Positions 5,557 to 6,454 of a DNA stretch of 6,454 nt are shown in pieces. The stretch is from an uncultured Lachnospiraceae bacterium (GTDB lineage: Bacteria > Bacillota > Clostridia > Lachnospirales > Lachnospiraceae), in NCBI GenBank assembly GCA_934359535.1, contig CAKRLN010000126.1, positions 1-6,454 of the forward strand. The letters run 5' to 3'. The position numbers and the translations under genes are program-made. Under the pieces are notes generated by a model. It worked only from the letters and a program-made list of their open reading frames with translations, was not told the DNA's origin and searched no databases. Positions within the stretch are counted from its first letter, which is position 1, and every line of letters begins with the position of its first letter.

Positions 5557-6454
5557 ATGTACGAAGGATATCTGCCGATTTCCCGTGAAGATATGATAGA
5601 GAGGGGGATTGAACAATTTGATTTCGTGTATGTCTGTGGGGATGCGTATGTGGATCATCCTTCCTTTGGTCATGCGATCATTGCAAGACTGTTAGAAGCA
5701 CATGGCTACCGTGTAGGAATCATTTCCCAGCCGGATTGGAAGGATGATGGTTCGATTTCGATACTCGGAGAGCCAAGACTTGGCTTTCTGGTGTCTGCCG
5801 GGAATATGGATTCTATGGTAAACCATTATTCGGTATCGAAAAAGAGACGCGAAAAGGATTCCTTTACACCGGGTGGTGTTATGGGAAAACGTCCGGATTA
5901 TGCAACGGTTGTATACTGCAATCTAATCCGCCATACCTATAAGACAACACCGATTATTATCGGAGGAATTGAGGCAAGCCTGCGCAGGCTTGCACATTAT
6001 GATTACTGGTCGAATAAATTAAAACGTTCGATTCTCTTAGATTCCGGTGCAGATCTGATCTCCTATGGAATGGGAGAACGGAGTATCGTGGAGATTGCGG
6101 ATGCGTTAAATGCGGGCATGAATGTAAAGGATATTACCTTTATCGACGGAACCGTTTTTAAAACAAAGGATCTGGATATTATCTATGATGCGATCGAGCT
6201 GCCGGACTGGGATGTGATTAAGGAAGATAAGACAGTGTATGCAAAAAGCTTCTATACCCAGTACTGTAATACCGATCCATTTTCCGGGAAACGGCTGTAT
6301 GAGCCATATGCCGGTAAAACTTATGTGGTACAGAATCCACCGGCAAAACCATTGAGTCAGGAGGAAATGGATGATGTTTATGATCTTCCTTATATGAGAA
6401 CCTACCATCCGTCCTATGAGGTGGCTGGCGGTGTTTCGGCTATCAGGGAGATCA
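5557..6454 (+). CDS. ygiQ: YgiQ-family radical SAM protein, N-terminal part (truncated by window)
   Basis: The open frame runs from ATG 5557 without a stop to the window end, giving 299 complete codons. The start is supported by AGGAG at 5546-5550, 6 nt upstream. The sequence matches the N-terminal domain of YgiQ-type radical SAM proteins (Radical_SAM_N): YLPISREDM near 5-13, CGDAYVDHPSFGHAII at 27-42, QPDWKDD near 58-64, GGIEASLRRLAHYDYW at 136-151 and DSGADLISYGMGERS near 162-176. Family members are about 600-700 residues long, and the cluster-binding CxxxCxxC motif lies shortly after the TYHPSYE...GGV segment seen here at about 284-295, so it should fall just outside the window. The reaction is unknown; the protein presumably binds a 4Fe-4S cluster and SAM. 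A promoter of its own in the 113-bp spacer is possible but not convincing. Confidence 0.92.
   Translation, partial: MYEGYLPISREDMIERGIEQFDFVYVCGDAYVDHPSFGHAIIARLLEAHGYRVGIISQPDWKDDGSISILGEPRLGFLVSAGNMDSMVNHYSVSKKRREKDSFTPGGVMGKRPDYATVVYCNLIRHTYKTTPIIIGGIEASLRRLAHYDYWSNKLKRSILLDSGADLISYGMGERSIVEIADALNAGMNVKDITFIDGTVFKTKDLDIIYDAIELPDWDVIKEDKTVYAKSFYTQYCNTDPFSGKRLYEPYAGKTYVVQNPPAKPLSQEEMDDVYDLPYMRTYHPSYEVAGGVSAIREI

Noticed and set aside
6106..6408. 100-codon minus-strand open frame within ygiQ
   Set aside because: The plus-strand frame gives a clear YgiQ-family protein through the same bases; the antisense frame has no family character.
1..6454. Search for a defence system, mobile element, CRISPR array, tRNA or a new multi-gene system
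   Set aside because: All long genes are recognisable housekeeping families or a coaD-linked coiled-coil protein. I saw no transposase, integrase, direct-repeat array or tRNA-like cloverleaf, and intergenic space is minimal outside 5444-5556.

Overview
The window looks like chromosomal housekeeping DNA from a low-to-moderate-GC Gram-positive of class Clostridia, probably Lachnospiraceae. This rests on strong Shine-Dalgarno sites, tight gene packing, the Firmicutes-type pgsA and the rsmD-coaD-(coiled-coil gene)-ylbJ neighbourhood. The family assignment is inference from protein character and gene order; no search was run.

Positions 3-2311 (+ strand) form a compact run of four genes: pgsA (phosphatidylglycerophosphate synthase), rsmD (16S rRNA m2G966 methyltransferase), coaD (phosphopantetheine adenylyltransferase) and a coiled-coil protein with an acidic tail and no assigned function. 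Spacers are 38, 0 and 12 bp, so one transcript is likely, with its promoter left of the window.

Positions 2300-3217 (- strand) hold a YlbJ-type 'gate' membrane protein. It converges on the coiled-coil gene with a 12-bp overlap at the 3' ends. In Bacillus subtilis ylbJ follows coaD in the same direction, so here it is inverted. It diverges from pepD across only 30 bp. A perfect 9-bp inverted repeat there covers the ylbJ-like start codon and lies just upstream of the pepD ribosome binding site.

Positions 3248-5443 (+ strand) hold pepD (M20 Xaa-His dipeptidase) and, 12 bp later, an RsuA-type rRNA pseudouridine synthase. A 113-bp intergenic region follows and contains an 83-bp imperfect hairpin with 16-bp arms. 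Next is the first 299 codons of a YgiQ-family radical SAM protein, cut by the window end before its expected iron-sulfur cysteine motif.

The genes serve membrane phospholipid synthesis, coenzyme A synthesis, rRNA modification, dipeptide turnover and possibly sporulation. I see no mobile element, CRISPR array, tRNA, rRNA or defence system. The least explained items are the coiled-coil protein, the 83-bp hairpin before ygiQ and the palindrome in the divergent gap.
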